From a virus, in IMG/VR virus record IMGVR_UViG_3300035703_000053, positions 1-64,000 of that record: 64,000 nucleotides of DNA. One strand, given 5' to 3'. Under the pieces are notes generated by a model, which saw only the letters and a program-made list of their open reading frames with translations, was not told the origin of the DNA and searched no databases. A program made the translations under genes and the position numbers. How positions within the stretch are numbered: the first letter of the stretch is position 1; every line of letters starts with the position of its first letter. Positions 31,221-39,308 of this stretch are shown here, in pieces.

Positions 31221-31936
31221 TAAGAGAACAGCTCCATGTAATCAGACAAGTACTGCTGGGGCATAGGCAGCGCTGTACTGATCGCACCAAGATTTAAATC
31301 TTGTGGATCAAAAGCACTCCGCTGTCGCAATACAGCCGGAACCATGTTTTTCAGAATGTCCTGAAGGAAATTGCCACCTAGAATATTGCCCTTTTGGCGT
31401 GAGCTTGCAGGAGCTTGTGCCGCATTTGAATTAGGGGAACCAGCTTGATTTAGAAGCTGTAACCCTTTTTGATATTTTTGTGGGTCCAGGGGATCAAAGT
31501 AGAAGTTACTTTGACCAGGGACTGGCATATAGTCGCCTGGCTTGCGTGCGCCATAAGCGCTGGTGCCCCTAAAGGACTGTGCACCCCTAGACTTGCGAAA
31601 CTGCTCACCAACAAATTGAGGATTGTTGACAATGTTGCGCAGTCGATTGAATTCACTTTCACCGCCTAAGACCTTTGCGCCAAATGCCGGATCGGCAAGT
31701 TGTTGCATGTTATAGCCTTTAACGGCTTCATACTGACCTGGTGCTGTGGCAATGTTTCTTACATCAATTCCGCCCCAGTTTCCTTTCAGACGCCTGGAAA
31801 GAACGTTTGCGGCAACGGCGGCAACATCAGGAGAGTTCTGCCCGCCGCGAAAACCTTCAAGGCCAGATAGGACGGTCAGAGCATTAAGCTCTTCTGGTTT
31901 AAGGTTAAAAAGCTCTTGAACAGTTCTTGGTGCCAT
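31220..31936 (-). CDS. Virion-associated cell-wall hydrolase, SleB-like
   Basis: With start MAPRTVQELFNLKPEELNAL, residues 20-100 read LTVLSGLEGFRGGQNSPDVA, AAVAANVLSRRLKGNW, IATAPGQYEAV and a long helix. This follows the SleB/hydrolase_2 order: a catalytic Glu in SGLEGF, then V..NR..., then QF/QY..V. These lytic transglycosylases cut peptidoglycan glycan strands. Placed inside the virion block it probably helps DNA entry. The rest is a Gln/Asn-rich tail. Confidence 0.6.
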   Translation of the reverse strand: MAPRTVQELFNLKPEELNALTVLSGLEGFRGGQNSPDVAAVAANVLSRRLKGNWGGIDVRNIATAPGQYEAVKGYNMQQLADPAFGAKVLGGESEFNRLRNIVNNPQFVGEQFRKSRGAQSFRGTSAYGARKPGDYMPVPGQSNFYFDPLDPQKYQKGLQLLNQAGSPNSNAAQAPASSRQKGNILGGNFLQDILKNMVPAVLRQRSAFDPQDLNLGAISTALPMPQQYLSDYMELFS

Positions 31937-31938
31937 GG

Positions 31939-32850
31939 CTACATTTGTTTCAGTCGCAACATCTCGCGGTAAGCAAGTCCTGGGTTGGCTTTCACCCACT
32001 GCTGGAAGTTCTCGGGCGCCATGCCCGTCCCTGCACCCAGAGCTTGGAGCTCGCTCGCTAGGTTTCCTTTCTGCATCATACTCCTACCCAATTGCTGCTG
32101 GCCCTCATAGAAGGAAGAAAGAGGGACATTTGTAGGAGCAGAGTACTGCTGAGCAGCATTAAGTACTTCCTGAGAGAGTGTGCGGTTAAGAACATTTTCA
32201 CGTTGTGCGGGAACACCGGCCCCGTTAGACAAAACTCCAGTTCCAATTGGTGAAGGAGGTGGAGGTGTCTGTTGTCCGGCTTGCGGCCCGCTAAAAAGAC
32301 TTGAATTCAAGTCAGGGGCCGAAGGGGCTGGTCCAGGGGGAGCAGCACCCTCAAGATTGTATTGATAACGGTACTGCGTTGGTCCGTACCTGCCCCATTG
32401 CCCTGACCTGCCTGCAGCTTCTGAAACTTTTTGAGCACGACCTGCAGATGCTCGTTGTGGAGTATCTCCTTCAATCTGTCCCACTAAAAACATTGCTCCA
32501 GCCAAGCCTGTTGGTACTCCAGCAAGGCCGGCAACATTAGAAACAACTGGGTTGCGTAATCCAGGTACAGAAGAAAATACACTGGAAGGCTTGAATAAAG
32601 GTGCAGCTGCTGCTGGAACTCCACTGAGATTTCTTAAAACACCACGAGAGGTGTCAAGTATTGCACCAGGGATATTTCCTGCTTGACGAGTTAAATACTG
32701 CGCTTTTCCCTGCAGTAAACGCATAGGATCATCAAAAGGAACCGGTGGGGAGTTGGGGCCAGGGCGTAAACGACCTCCCAGAAAAACACGGGGAATGGGT
32801 GCTGCCGCTCCTTTTGATTGATTGAGTAGTTTTAAAAATGCTTTTAGCAT
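31939..32850 (-). CDS. Ala/Gly/Pro-rich internal virion protein
   Basis: The start MLKAFLKLLNQSKGAAAPIP is chosen over one three codons upstream. A VPFDDPMRLLQGKAQYLTRQ segment near residue 38 parallels LNPLDDPLTLLGARTRYYQR of the 47194-48060 protein, so the two look paralogous. A hydrophobic stretch (VAGLAGVPTGLAGAMFLVG) could insert in membranes. Proteins of this composition in phage virion blocks are often ejected. The function is inferred. Confidence 0.55.
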   Translation of the reverse strand: MLKAFLKLLNQSKGAAAPIPRVFLGGRLRPGPNSPPVPFDDPMRLLQGKAQYLTRQAGNIPGAILDTSRGVLRNLSGVPAAAAPLFKPSSVFSSVPGLRNPVVSNVAGLAGVPTGLAGAMFLVGQIEGDTPQRASAGRAQKVSEAAGRSGQWGRYGPTQYRYQYNLEGAAPPGPAPSAPDLNSSLFSGPQAGQQTPPPPSPIGTGVLSNGAGVPAQRENVLNRTLSQEVLNAAQQYSAPTNVPLSSFYEGQQQLGRSMMQKGNLASELQALGAGTGMAPENFQQWVKANPGLAYREMLRLKQM

Positions 32851-33314
32851 TATCGCCACACCTCACGTAAGTACAGCCGAGAGCCGATTGCTGTATCTGC
32901 TGGACCCGGCAGTGCCTGAATAAATTCAGCACCAGAACGTTCGTAACGATAACGTGCCTGGAAAGGATCTTTGTAATTAGGTACGTAAAGAATACCAGCT
33001 AAACGATTTGTTTCGTATAGATAAATTTCGTCCCAAACTTTAAGGGCCTCTTTAGCATTGCTGGAGCGAATTGTACGATCAACGTCACCAGCAATACTTT
33101 CAAGACGCGTGGAGGGCGATGTAGCAACTTCCGTTTTCTTTTCGGCTGTGTCGCAACGACCAAGTTGAATTGAAATCTTATCGTAAAAATAAGAATCCGG
33201 CACTGTATTCATAGCCTCTTCCAGCCTGGCGTAATCACCAGCTGGTACAGAGACAACAAAGTAACCCAGGTGATACCTTACTCTGCTTTTATCGTAATCG
33301 CTGAGCTGCATCAA
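32850..33314 (-). CDS. Head-tail or virion assembly protein (154 aa)
   Basis: The acidic/basic balanced protein (MMQLSDYDKSRVRYHLGYFV) is mostly helical and contains DYARLEEAMNTVPDSYFYDK and AKEALKVWDEIYLYETNRL. Length and style resemble phage head-completion or connector proteins, but no diagnostic motif was seen. It overlaps the start of the Ala/Gly-rich gene by one base. Confidence 0.5.
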   Translation of the reverse strand: MMQLSDYDKSRVRYHLGYFVVSVPAGDYARLEEAMNTVPDSYFYDKISIQLGRCDTAEKKTEVATSPSTRLESIAGDVDRTIRSSNAKEALKVWDEIYLYETNRLAGILYVPNYKDPFQARYRYERSGAEFIQALPGPADTAIGSRLYLREVWR

Positions 33315-33348
33315 TACCTCCGCGTTTTTTCATTATAAAGCCGTGTAA

Positions 33349-34089
33349 TCACATAAACTCATCTAACATTTCAGGCCTCAAAATATATTGGGAATACGGG
33401 TCACTTGTCCCAGCAAGAATAGAAGTTGGAATAAAACTATTCTTCTTGGCTAAAGCTTGTTGCAACAGGCTACCAACTAACGACTGAGCAAGGGTCTCTT
33501 TATTATCTTCTTTTGTGTTTGTTCCGAATAAGGATTGAAGCATAGTTAATGTGCGTGCATCATTTACACTTTGCTGTGGGTCACCAGGTAACACAGGGGC
33601 TGCGGGAACAGTGGTATCTCCTACCCTTGCTGTACCAGGGGCATTCTTTAGGTGAAAGACATCAACTTGGTAGCGGTTATCACCTGTGCGCAGCCTAGCT
33701 ACATTACCCGCATTCCCGTAGTTTGAGAGACCCTCAACCGAGCCTGAGCCAAGAAAACGTAAATCAGTTCCTTCGGGAAGACTGTAATCTTCTCCTGCAT
33801 GATAAGCCTGCCTTCCAGTAACAGGATGGGTGCGGTCTCCAACGGGACTCGTCAAAGGAGCATTTGGATTGGCCGCAAACTGGCCAGGTCCGGTCTGTCT
33901 GTATAGCTGCTGCCATTCTTGAGAACCTGGCAAACGAAATTGAATACGCTGACCAACATCAGTGCGTGCTTGTGATAATGGAATTAACTTATTTGTTTTT
34001 ATATCTCTAATTTCAAAATGCGCATGAGGACCAGTAACGCGACCGGTTCTGCCTACTTGATTTAAATATATTGCGGGACCAATTGACAT
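33349..34089 (-). CDS. M23-like peptidase with permuted motif order
   Basis: The usual M23 endopeptidase order is H-x3-D first and H-x-H second. Here TGRVTGPHAHFEIRD, with the H-x-H ligand motif, is at residues 12-28, and the HAGEDYSLPEGTDLRFLGSG half follows near 116, ending with QVDVFHLKN near 160. The two halves are therefore swapped or come from two incomplete domains. It would cut peptide crosslinks of the wall and is probably virion-associated, given its location. The C-terminal region is helical, ending PEMLDEFM. Confidence 0.65.
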   Translation of the reverse strand: MSIGPAIYLNQVGRTGRVTGPHAHFEIRDIKTNKLIPLSQARTDVGQRIQFRLPGSQEWQQLYRQTGPGQFAANPNAPLTSPVGDRTHPVTGRQAYHAGEDYSLPEGTDLRFLGSGSVEGLSNYGNAGNVARLRTGDNRYQVDVFHLKNAPGTARVGDTTVPAAPVLPGDPQQSVNDARTLTMLQSLFGTNTKEDNKETLAQSLVGSLLQQALAKKNSFIPTSILAGTSDPYSQYILRPEMLDEFM

Positions 34090-34114
34090 CTGACTTTTCT
34101 TTTTATTTTAAAAC

Positions 34115-34139
34115 TAAAAAACCCCTGAGATCCAGGGGC
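34115..34139 (-). terminator. Rho-independent terminator, minus strand
   Basis: Read on the minus strand, CCCCTG and CAGGGG pair around GATCT, followed by TTTTTTAG. It lies 13 bp after the stop of the HhH gene and before the M23 gene. Confidence 0.85.
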
Positions 34140-34152
34140 GTTAGGAGATGGT

Positions 34153-34563
34153 TTAGACGCGGATTAGATCAGCGGCAAACACTGCATCCCAGTCAATTTT
34201 TTTGATTTGCTTGAGCTGCTCAAGATTATTAAACCTTTCACCCGATAAGGACATTTGAAGGTCTTTAATATCTCGGGCTGTTTTCAAACCAATCCCCTTG
34301 ATATGGTCTGCGATCATTTGGGCCGTGGCCGTATTGACGTTTAGGCGGTTATCAGGGGGAAACGAACGGGGCGTCTCTTTTGCTGCTTTGTCTTTTACTT
34401 GAAGAGTTTTAACTTTTTTAGTTGCCTCTTCATCGGGCTCAAGCTCACTTTTGTAAGCAGTGAAAATGCGATTGTCCTGGTCTTCAACCATGAACCATTC
34501 GCCGTTGTCAAACTCACTTACAATCCTGACACGAGCACCGTTCTTCTTGTGTTTGTAAAGCAT
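34153..34563 (-). CDS. Helix-hairpin-helix domain protein (136 aa)
   Basis: Residues about 72-133 (LNVNTATAQMIADHIKGIGL, TARDIKDLQ, LEQLKQIKKIDW) match a ComEA/PsbU-like helix-hairpin-helix unit: N-x-AtxxxL..lpGIG..A..I. The N-terminal 55 residues form a small beta domain (GARVRIVSEFDNGEWFMVED). Non-specific DNA binding is expected. It lies inside the capsid cluster with a terminator after it, so it may act in packaging or nucleoid structure. Confidence 0.7.
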   Translation of the reverse strand: MLYKHKKNGARVRIVSEFDNGEWFMVEDQDNRIFTAYKSELEPDEEATKKVKTLQVKDKAAKETPRSFPPDNRLNVNTATAQMIADHIKGIGLKTARDIKDLQMSLSGERFNNLEQLKQIKKIDWDAVFAADLIRV

Positions 34564-34603
34564 AAGGACCAGGGATTAAATCTCTGGTCCTAGTTTACCC
34601 TAA

Positions 34604-35407
34604 TCAGCTAACAGTGCGACCAGTCAGGTAGCCGTCAATGTCTTCGTAACCAGGAGCTTCATCGGGCTGGATGTAGCATACTTCCACAACCAGGTAACCA
34701 GTACGGCCAGCAGAGGCATCGCCACTGGAGATGTAGAAACCACCAGAAGTCGTGGTGCTGTTAGCAGTTTCCTTCGCAAACACCTTCAGGGTGGTAGCAG
34801 CGGTGGCAGCGTAGTTAACCACGGCACCAGACACACCTGCAGCACCGGTAGCAGTCAGGAAGGGGTTAGCGCTATAGCCTGCGGTGCCAGCGGCGAAGAA
34901 GATTTCGCCTGCCTGGGTACCAGAGGTGGTAGAAGTAATGTTGGCCTGAATCACGGCCTCACCCACGCCAGAAGCGGCGGTGGGGTTGTTGGAGCTAACA
35001 CGACCGAACGAAATAACATTACCGGTAGCGGCATACACACCAGAGGCCACGCGACCATCGCCCCAGCCAGAGGCCACGGAAATAGTGGAGCGGTACACGT
35101 AAGCAGGCAGGGTGGAGCTACCAGAAATCACCATGCCGGTGATATCGGGGCGAGTGTCGTCCTGGCGATAAGGCGAAGGAACGATCACATTGGCAGAAGA
35201 AACTGCACCAACGCCAGAGGTGGCGGTTACAGGGACGTAACCACGCTGCTGGAAATAACGATAACCAGGGATGGCCAACACCGAAGTGGGGCCTCCCTTA
35301 GAACCGTCATCAGTACCGTCTTGGGTGTTATCGATGTTCTTATACCAGCCGTTCAGGGGCTCAGCCCAGTTGCCGGGATAAATTTTCTTGGCGGACAAAT
35401 AAGTCAT
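34604..35407 (-). CDS. Abundant virion protein near capsid gene (267 aa)
   Basis: The Gly/Ala/Thr-rich protein (MTYLSAKKIYPGNWAEPLNG) has beta repeats such as SGVGAVSSANVIVPSPYRQD and a late TGYLVVEVCYIQPDEAPGY. Codons are strongly GC3-biased compared with most of the window, as are those of the capsid and scaffold genes, which suggests high expression. It is a candidate decoration/cement protein or tail subunit next to the major capsid gene. Confidence 0.6.
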   Translation of the reverse strand: MTYLSAKKIYPGNWAEPLNGWYKNIDNTQDGTDDGSKGGPTSVLAIPGYRYFQQRGYVPVTATSGVGAVSSANVIVPSPYRQDDTRPDITGMVISGSSTLPAYVYRSTISVASGWGDGRVASGVYAATGNVISFGRVSSNNPTAASGVGEAVIQANITSTTSGTQAGEIFFAAGTAGYSANPFLTATGAAGVSGAVVNYAATAATTLKVFAKETANSTTTSGGFYISSGDASAGRTGYLVVEVCYIQPDEAPGYEDIDGYLTGRTVS

Positions 35408-35442
35408 TTATTTTTTCCTGTGTTTTAGTTATTGTTTAATGA

Positions 35443-36354
35443 TCAAACAGCACCGTCGTCTTGGATAAAGCTGAACGCGGTGGTCACGAAGTCCTTGTTC
35501 AGGATTTCAAAACCAGCGTACAGTTGCCAAATCAGGATGATAAAGCGGCTGAAGTCATCGTTGTTGTTGATAAGCACCTGAGCGTTCGGGCCACCAATAC
35601 CCACGCCAATGGCCTGAGGACCAAAGAAGTAACCCTGGGCGACTTCCTTGGAAGCATAGCTGGAGCCACCATCAAAAGAGGCACTCACACTCTTGATCGG
35701 GAAGTTGGTTGACTCGAAGAACTTGACGCCTTCAAACTGAACGCCAGTCGGCATCACAGGCTCACCAGCCACAAAATAGGCTTGGCCAGCCTGGGGACCC
35801 ATGTAGAAGCTGGAGTTGTTAGGCATCATGGGGTTACCCATGTACATGCCTTGACCAGGGTTGCCAGCGTAACGGGCAATCTCACGGAAGTCCTGATCAC
35901 GACGCAGATGCATCATGAAGGTAGGATCGCAGATGCAGCGATACAGACCATCAGCGTAGGTCGGAACGTTACGCTTACGGAGATCCTTAACAATGGTCAG
36001 CAGGTCGGTACGCACCTGGAACTGCTGAACCTCATTTCCGTACTCAGTGGAAGTGTAAGAAACACGACCGGAAGAATCCTTAGTCTTTCCACCAGCGAAG
36101 TAGTAGCCGCCTTGGGTAGTCGAGGCAGCACCGTTAGCTTCAGCTTTGGACAGTTCGTCAATGAAGACGCGGTCGCGCCAACGACGATAGTCGTCCAGCA
36201 GCGTCAGACTACCGATCGACTGGTGGAACATATTAAGGTTGCCGGTATCCAGCAGCAAACGCTGGGCGGTGACCAGGGTCTCACGAGCAATCTTGAAGGT
36301 CGAGGGCTGGGTCGGATCGCCCGGATCAGCAGGGCCGGTGTCAGTTTTGTTACC
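35443..36354 (-). CDS. Major capsid protein, exon 2 (HK97 fold candidate)
   Basis: The frame continues upstream of any start codon as GNKTDTGPADPGDPTQPSTF, so it needs an upstream exon. FHQSIGSLTLLDDYRRWRDR, RTDLLTIVKDLRKRNVPTYA and YRCICDPTFMMHLRRDQDFR are typical of this phage capsid family. Exon 2 supplies 303 residues. Joined in frame to 37306-37599 it gives a 401-residue protein. The splice point was inferred from the P1-like pairing and preserved frame (294 + 912 nt). Confidence 0.8.
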   Translation of the reverse strand, partial: GNKTDTGPADPGDPTQPSTFKIARETLVTAQRLLLDTGNLNMFHQSIGSLTLLDDYRRWRDRVFIDELSKAEANGAASTTQGGYYFAGGKTKDSSGRVSYTSTEYGNEVQQFQVRTDLLTIVKDLRKRNVPTYADGLYRCICDPTFMMHLRRDQDFREIARYAGNPGQGMYMGNPMMPNNSSFYMGPQAGQAYFVAGEPVMPTGVQFEGVKFFESTNFPIKSVSASFDGGSSYASKEVAQGYFFGPQAIGVGIGGPNAQVLINNNDDFSRFIILIWQLYAGFEILNKDFVTTAFSFIQDDGAV

Positions 36355-37305
36355 CCAAGGGCTCTTTATCCCTTGGTTCTACAGCTTTACCATTGCTGCA
36401 GCTCAGACTATATCATCACCCTTCAATTAACTATTGAGTTGGGTGCGGGGCACTCGTGTCGCCTTATCGTCCATTTCAGGTATCTGAAGTTTGGACTCGC
36501 TTAACCATTCAGAAACAGTTCCTGTTCGGTTAAGGTCGGCTTTGTATCCTAAGCAAGGAAGAATGTAAGGTTGTATTTTCTCAATTAAGTTTTTGCACTG
36601 TTGAGAATGCCACCTTAGATAATAACTTCCCGACACATGACGAACTTTTGTATATTTTGAGCCTGTTAAAGACTGAATCCAATCACCAACATTGTTGGTT
36701 TTTTCTTCATCTTCACAGACCGCAAGCCATGCTGACTTTTCAATTCTTATAGCCCCCGTTGGCCTGGTACGTTTTCGAACCTCAAGAGATCCGTCGTCCA
36801 TCCAAAATAGAGCAAGTTCTTGAAGTCCAAGACCATCGAGAACTTTGGGTGAAATGATCTTCTTGCCTATCGGATAAAGAAGTTCATACACTGGGGTCAG
36901 TATTTTCTTGTTTGTAACACCAAAACGAGCTGCCGGATATTTGCCTTTGTCAACAAAGCATTTAATACTTGCTTTGGTTCCAAGAATTGCATTTAGCTTT
37001 TCCAGTTGCCAAACAGCATAGGCAAGGTGTTGCTGCTTCCTTTGAATATGTAGCGTTACGGATCCAGATCTTTTACATCTAGACAAACACCCATCACCAA
37101 GGGAGCATCCAATCAAGAATCTTTGGCTTTCAAGGTTCGTCATGGGGCCGACAACGTTAGTCGTTGAACCTTCCATTTATTACTAAATGGCTTGGCTGCT
37201 GATTACCCTACCAGTATAGCTCTTTAGAGTACTGGCTGGGGGGCTTCCAGCAATTCACCCCGTTTTCGACGCAGATTACGCTGCGAAGGAGCTTACCGGA
37301 GTACC
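36355..37305 (-). mobile_element. Group I intron in the capsid gene (951 nt, ends inferred)
   Basis: The insert splits the capsid gene. At the 5' end TTGCT|GG pairs with CCGGTAA across TACT, a P1-like helix in which the last exon U pairs with G. Near the 3' end lie TGATGATATAGTC, a P7-like strand, and the hairpin CCAAGGG...CCCTTGG, a P9-like stem, ending in G. The intron contains a LAGLIDADG endonuclease gene. The exact ends are not proven, but they restore one continuous capsid frame. Confidence 0.78.
36427..37176 (-). CDS. LAGLIDADG homing endonuclease, intron-encoded
   Basis: Two LAGLIDADG-type helices are present: LIGCSLGDG (21-29, catalytic D28) and LALFWMDDGSL (121-131, D127/D128). The 249-aa length fits a monomeric two-motif enzyme. 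Segments such as KADLNRTGTVSEWL lie in the C-terminal domain. It would cut an intron-less capsid gene at the insertion site and drive intron homing. Confidence 0.88.
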   Translation of the reverse strand: MEGSTTNVVGPMTNLESQRFLIGCSLGDGCLSRCKRSGSVTLHIQRKQQHLAYAVWQLEKLNAILGTKASIKCFVDKGKYPAARFGVTNKKILTPVYELLYPIGKKIISPKVLDGLGLQELALFWMDDGSLEVRKRTRPTGAIRIEKSAWLAVCEDEEKTNNVGDWIQSLTGSKYTKVRHVSGSYYLRWHSQQCKNLIEKIQPYILPCLGYKADLNRTGTVSEWLSESKLQIPEMDDKATRVPRTQLNS

Positions 37306-37599
37306 AGCAAAAGCACTGGTAATGACGGATGTCAACTCTTTAAGCACAACAAGCACCTTTTCTTTGGTGATGTTGCGGCTGTTGGCGGTACCAATCGTTT
37401 GGTCAGCCACACGCTCGCGGCTGTCCTTCGTACCAGGGGTACCCCAGAACTTATAGCGGTCCAGCTGAACGGTTTGACCAGGCTGGCGGGTAAAGTCGTG
37501 GACCACCACGGGCTCTACCGCCATCTCGGCAATGTAAGCAGGGTGGGGACGGTAAAGTTCCGCACCAAGAATCTTTGGAAAGTCGGTATCAAGAAACAC
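37306..37599 (-). CDS. Major capsid protein, exon 1
   Basis: The N-terminal 98 residues (MFLDTDFPKILGAELYRPHP, PGQTVQLDRYKFWGTPGTKD) show the typical start of this capsid family. The frame would stop after nine intron-encoded codons (GTPVSSFAA) if unspliced. The proposed last exon codons read SAFA, followed by GNKTDTG of exon 2. Confidence 0.8.
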
Positions 37600-37699
37600 T
37601 TTGGTTTATCCTCCAGTGTTTGAACAATTATCGGGTGAAAGATTCGACATGTCAAATGTCTTATCTAACACAAATTTTAGCAGTTGGTAATTTATTTAA

Positions 37700-38329
37700 T
37701 TACATATACTGCATGGTGGGCGGCTTAACACGCGCACCAGGGGAATTACTAGAGCCGTAAGATTCGGGATCTGTGATTTGTTGCTGTTGGAAACCAGGGA
37801 CACCCATAGCTCCGGGGATGGCGCCAGCAGCAACACCACCTAGTCCGGCTAGACCAGCAGCAGCCGGAACTGCAAGTCCTGCAAGGCCGTATTTAAGACC
37901 TTGTCCAACCGCTTTTGCACCGGGAGCTTCTAGACCTTGAATAGCTCCTGCAAGACCACCTAACGCAGCTGCACGTTTGCTTTCACCAGCCATTTGTGCA
38001 CGAAGCTTATTAATGGCTTGTGCTTTAGCCGTTACCTCTGGAGTAGGCACCACGCCTGTATGCTCCATTTGTAGTGGCGGGTATATATTTTGCGATGCCG
38101 AGGTTAACGCATTTACCACAGACTTTTGGCCTGTTTGTAATGCAGATGCTACAGGCTCCGCATACTTGCCAGCTAACTGGCGAGCCCCAACCAAACCTGC
38201 TGCTGCACCAGCGCCACCGGCAAGACCAGCAAGAAGTGCAGTACCTGGATCTTCGCCTTGGGAAGCAGCGTACCCTGCAGTAGCTAAACCACCAACAATG
38301 GGTACGCCGTATTTAAGAAGAGGGCGCAT
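37700..38329 (-). CDS. Gly/Ala-rich hydrophobic virion protein (209 aa)
   Basis: The protein begins MRPLLKYGVPIVGGLATAGY and has GTALLAGLAGGAGAAAGLVG and GLAVPAAAGLAGLGGVAAGA, two glycine-zipper-like hydrophobic regions. It lies between the scaffold and capsid genes. It may be a head-internal or membrane-penetrating ejected protein. No enzyme motif is seen. Confidence 0.55.
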   Translation of the reverse strand: MRPLLKYGVPIVGGLATAGYAASQGEDPGTALLAGLAGGAGAAAGLVGARQLAGKYAEPVASALQTGQKSVVNALTSASQNIYPPLQMEHTGVVPTPEVTAKAQAINKLRAQMAGESKRAAALGGLAGAIQGLEAPGAKAVGQGLKYGLAGLAVPAAAGLAGLGGVAAGAIPGAMGVPGFQQQQITDPESYGSSNSPGARVKPPTMQYM

Positions 38330-38333
38330 GACC

Positions 38334-39308
38334 TCACTCCATCACAAACAGTTTGTTTGCAATCACGTTCGGCTGAGCCTGGTTGATAACACGCCAGGCA
38401 TTCTGGGGATCACGCGCCATCATTTCGTTGAACGTGTTCCAGAAGTTTTCAGGTTGTTGAGGAGCAGCGGCAGCAGGCGGTGCAGGGAACTGACCCATTT
38501 CAGGCTGAGCCACTTGAGTGGGATAACCACGCGTCTCAAGCTGGGCTTCGTTTTCGTATACAGGGTACGGACCTTCGGGACCGAAGAACTTCAGCGTGTA
38601 ATCACTGAGTACATCAGGGTTGGTCAGAATCTCGTTATAAGCCAGATTCTCTTGGTGCTCGTTGACAGCAAAGTTGGCGTAGCCGGTGATTACGTTAGCG
38701 GCTTGATTTCCCCACGCGACGGCGCTGTCCAGCATTTGCTCCAGGTTTAGAGCGTAGTTGTTCAGCAGGGCCGGAGCCTCCAGTCCGAACGCGTCCATCA
38801 CCTGGCGGCTTTCCTGGCTCATTCCCACCAGATCCGCGATTTGCTCCAAGGAAGGAGTCGAGGAGGTTTGGGAAGAGTTGGGCGAGTATGCCTGGTTGGG
38901 AGACCAGGTCTGCGGAGCCGATTGTTGCGTAGCTTGGCTGCTGGCCAGACCGTAATTGGCCGGGGAATACTGAGTCGTCGGTGTTGACGACTGACCCTGG
39001 AACGGGGACTGGACTGGTGCGCTCAGCAGGTTCACCACCTTGTTGAACGCCGACTCCCAGGGATTCCCCGCCGAGGTTTCCGCCGGTTGGGATTGGGGGG
39101 CGTACTGAGTAGGGCTGGATTGGTAGCTGGGGCTCGCCTGAGGTACCGCTTGGGGGTAGCTGGTACCCACTTGGTACGCCACCGGACCCGCCTGGTAGCT
39201 GGCCGGAGCTGCTTGAGGTGCCGGAGCTGCCACCACGTAGCTGCTCGGAGCGACGGCCGCTGGCGCTTGGCTCGTCTGTGGGATCGATTGGACGGTAGCG
39301 TCCTGCAT
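38334..39308 (-). CDS. Scaffold protein candidate (324 aa)
   Basis: An excellent ribosome site (AAAGGAG, 8 nt upstream) precedes ATG 39308. The N-terminal 150 residues are Pro/Gln/Ala/Ser-rich and disordered. The rest is helical (SLEQIADLVGMSQESRQVMD, LLNNYALNLEQMLDSAVAWG) with FWNTFNEMMARDPQNAWRVI near the end. Position between portal and capsid genes and the coiled composition fit a capsid scaffold. The first 614 nt overlap the end of the portal gene in another frame. Codons here are strongly GC3-biased, as in the capsid gene. Confidence 0.7.
   Translation of the reverse strand: MQDATVQSIPQTSQAPAAVAPSSYVVAAPAPQAAPASYQAGPVAYQVGTSYPQAVPQASPSYQSSPTQYAPQSQPAETSAGNPWESAFNKVVNLLSAPVQSPFQGQSSTPTTQYSPANYGLASSQATQQSAPQTWSPNQAYSPNSSQTSSTPSLEQIADLVGMSQESRQVMDAFGLEAPALLNNYALNLEQMLDSAVAWGNQAANVITGYANFAVNEHQENLAYNEILTNPDVLSDYTLKFFGPEGPYPVYENEAQLETRGYPTQVAQPEMGQFPAPPAAAAPQQPENFWNTFNEMMARDPQNAWRVINQAQPNVIANKLFVME

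Noticed and set aside
35782-36504. A 240-codon plus-strand frame antisense to the capsid gene
   Set aside because: Antisense to a convincing capsid exon with biased codons; no ribosome site or family.
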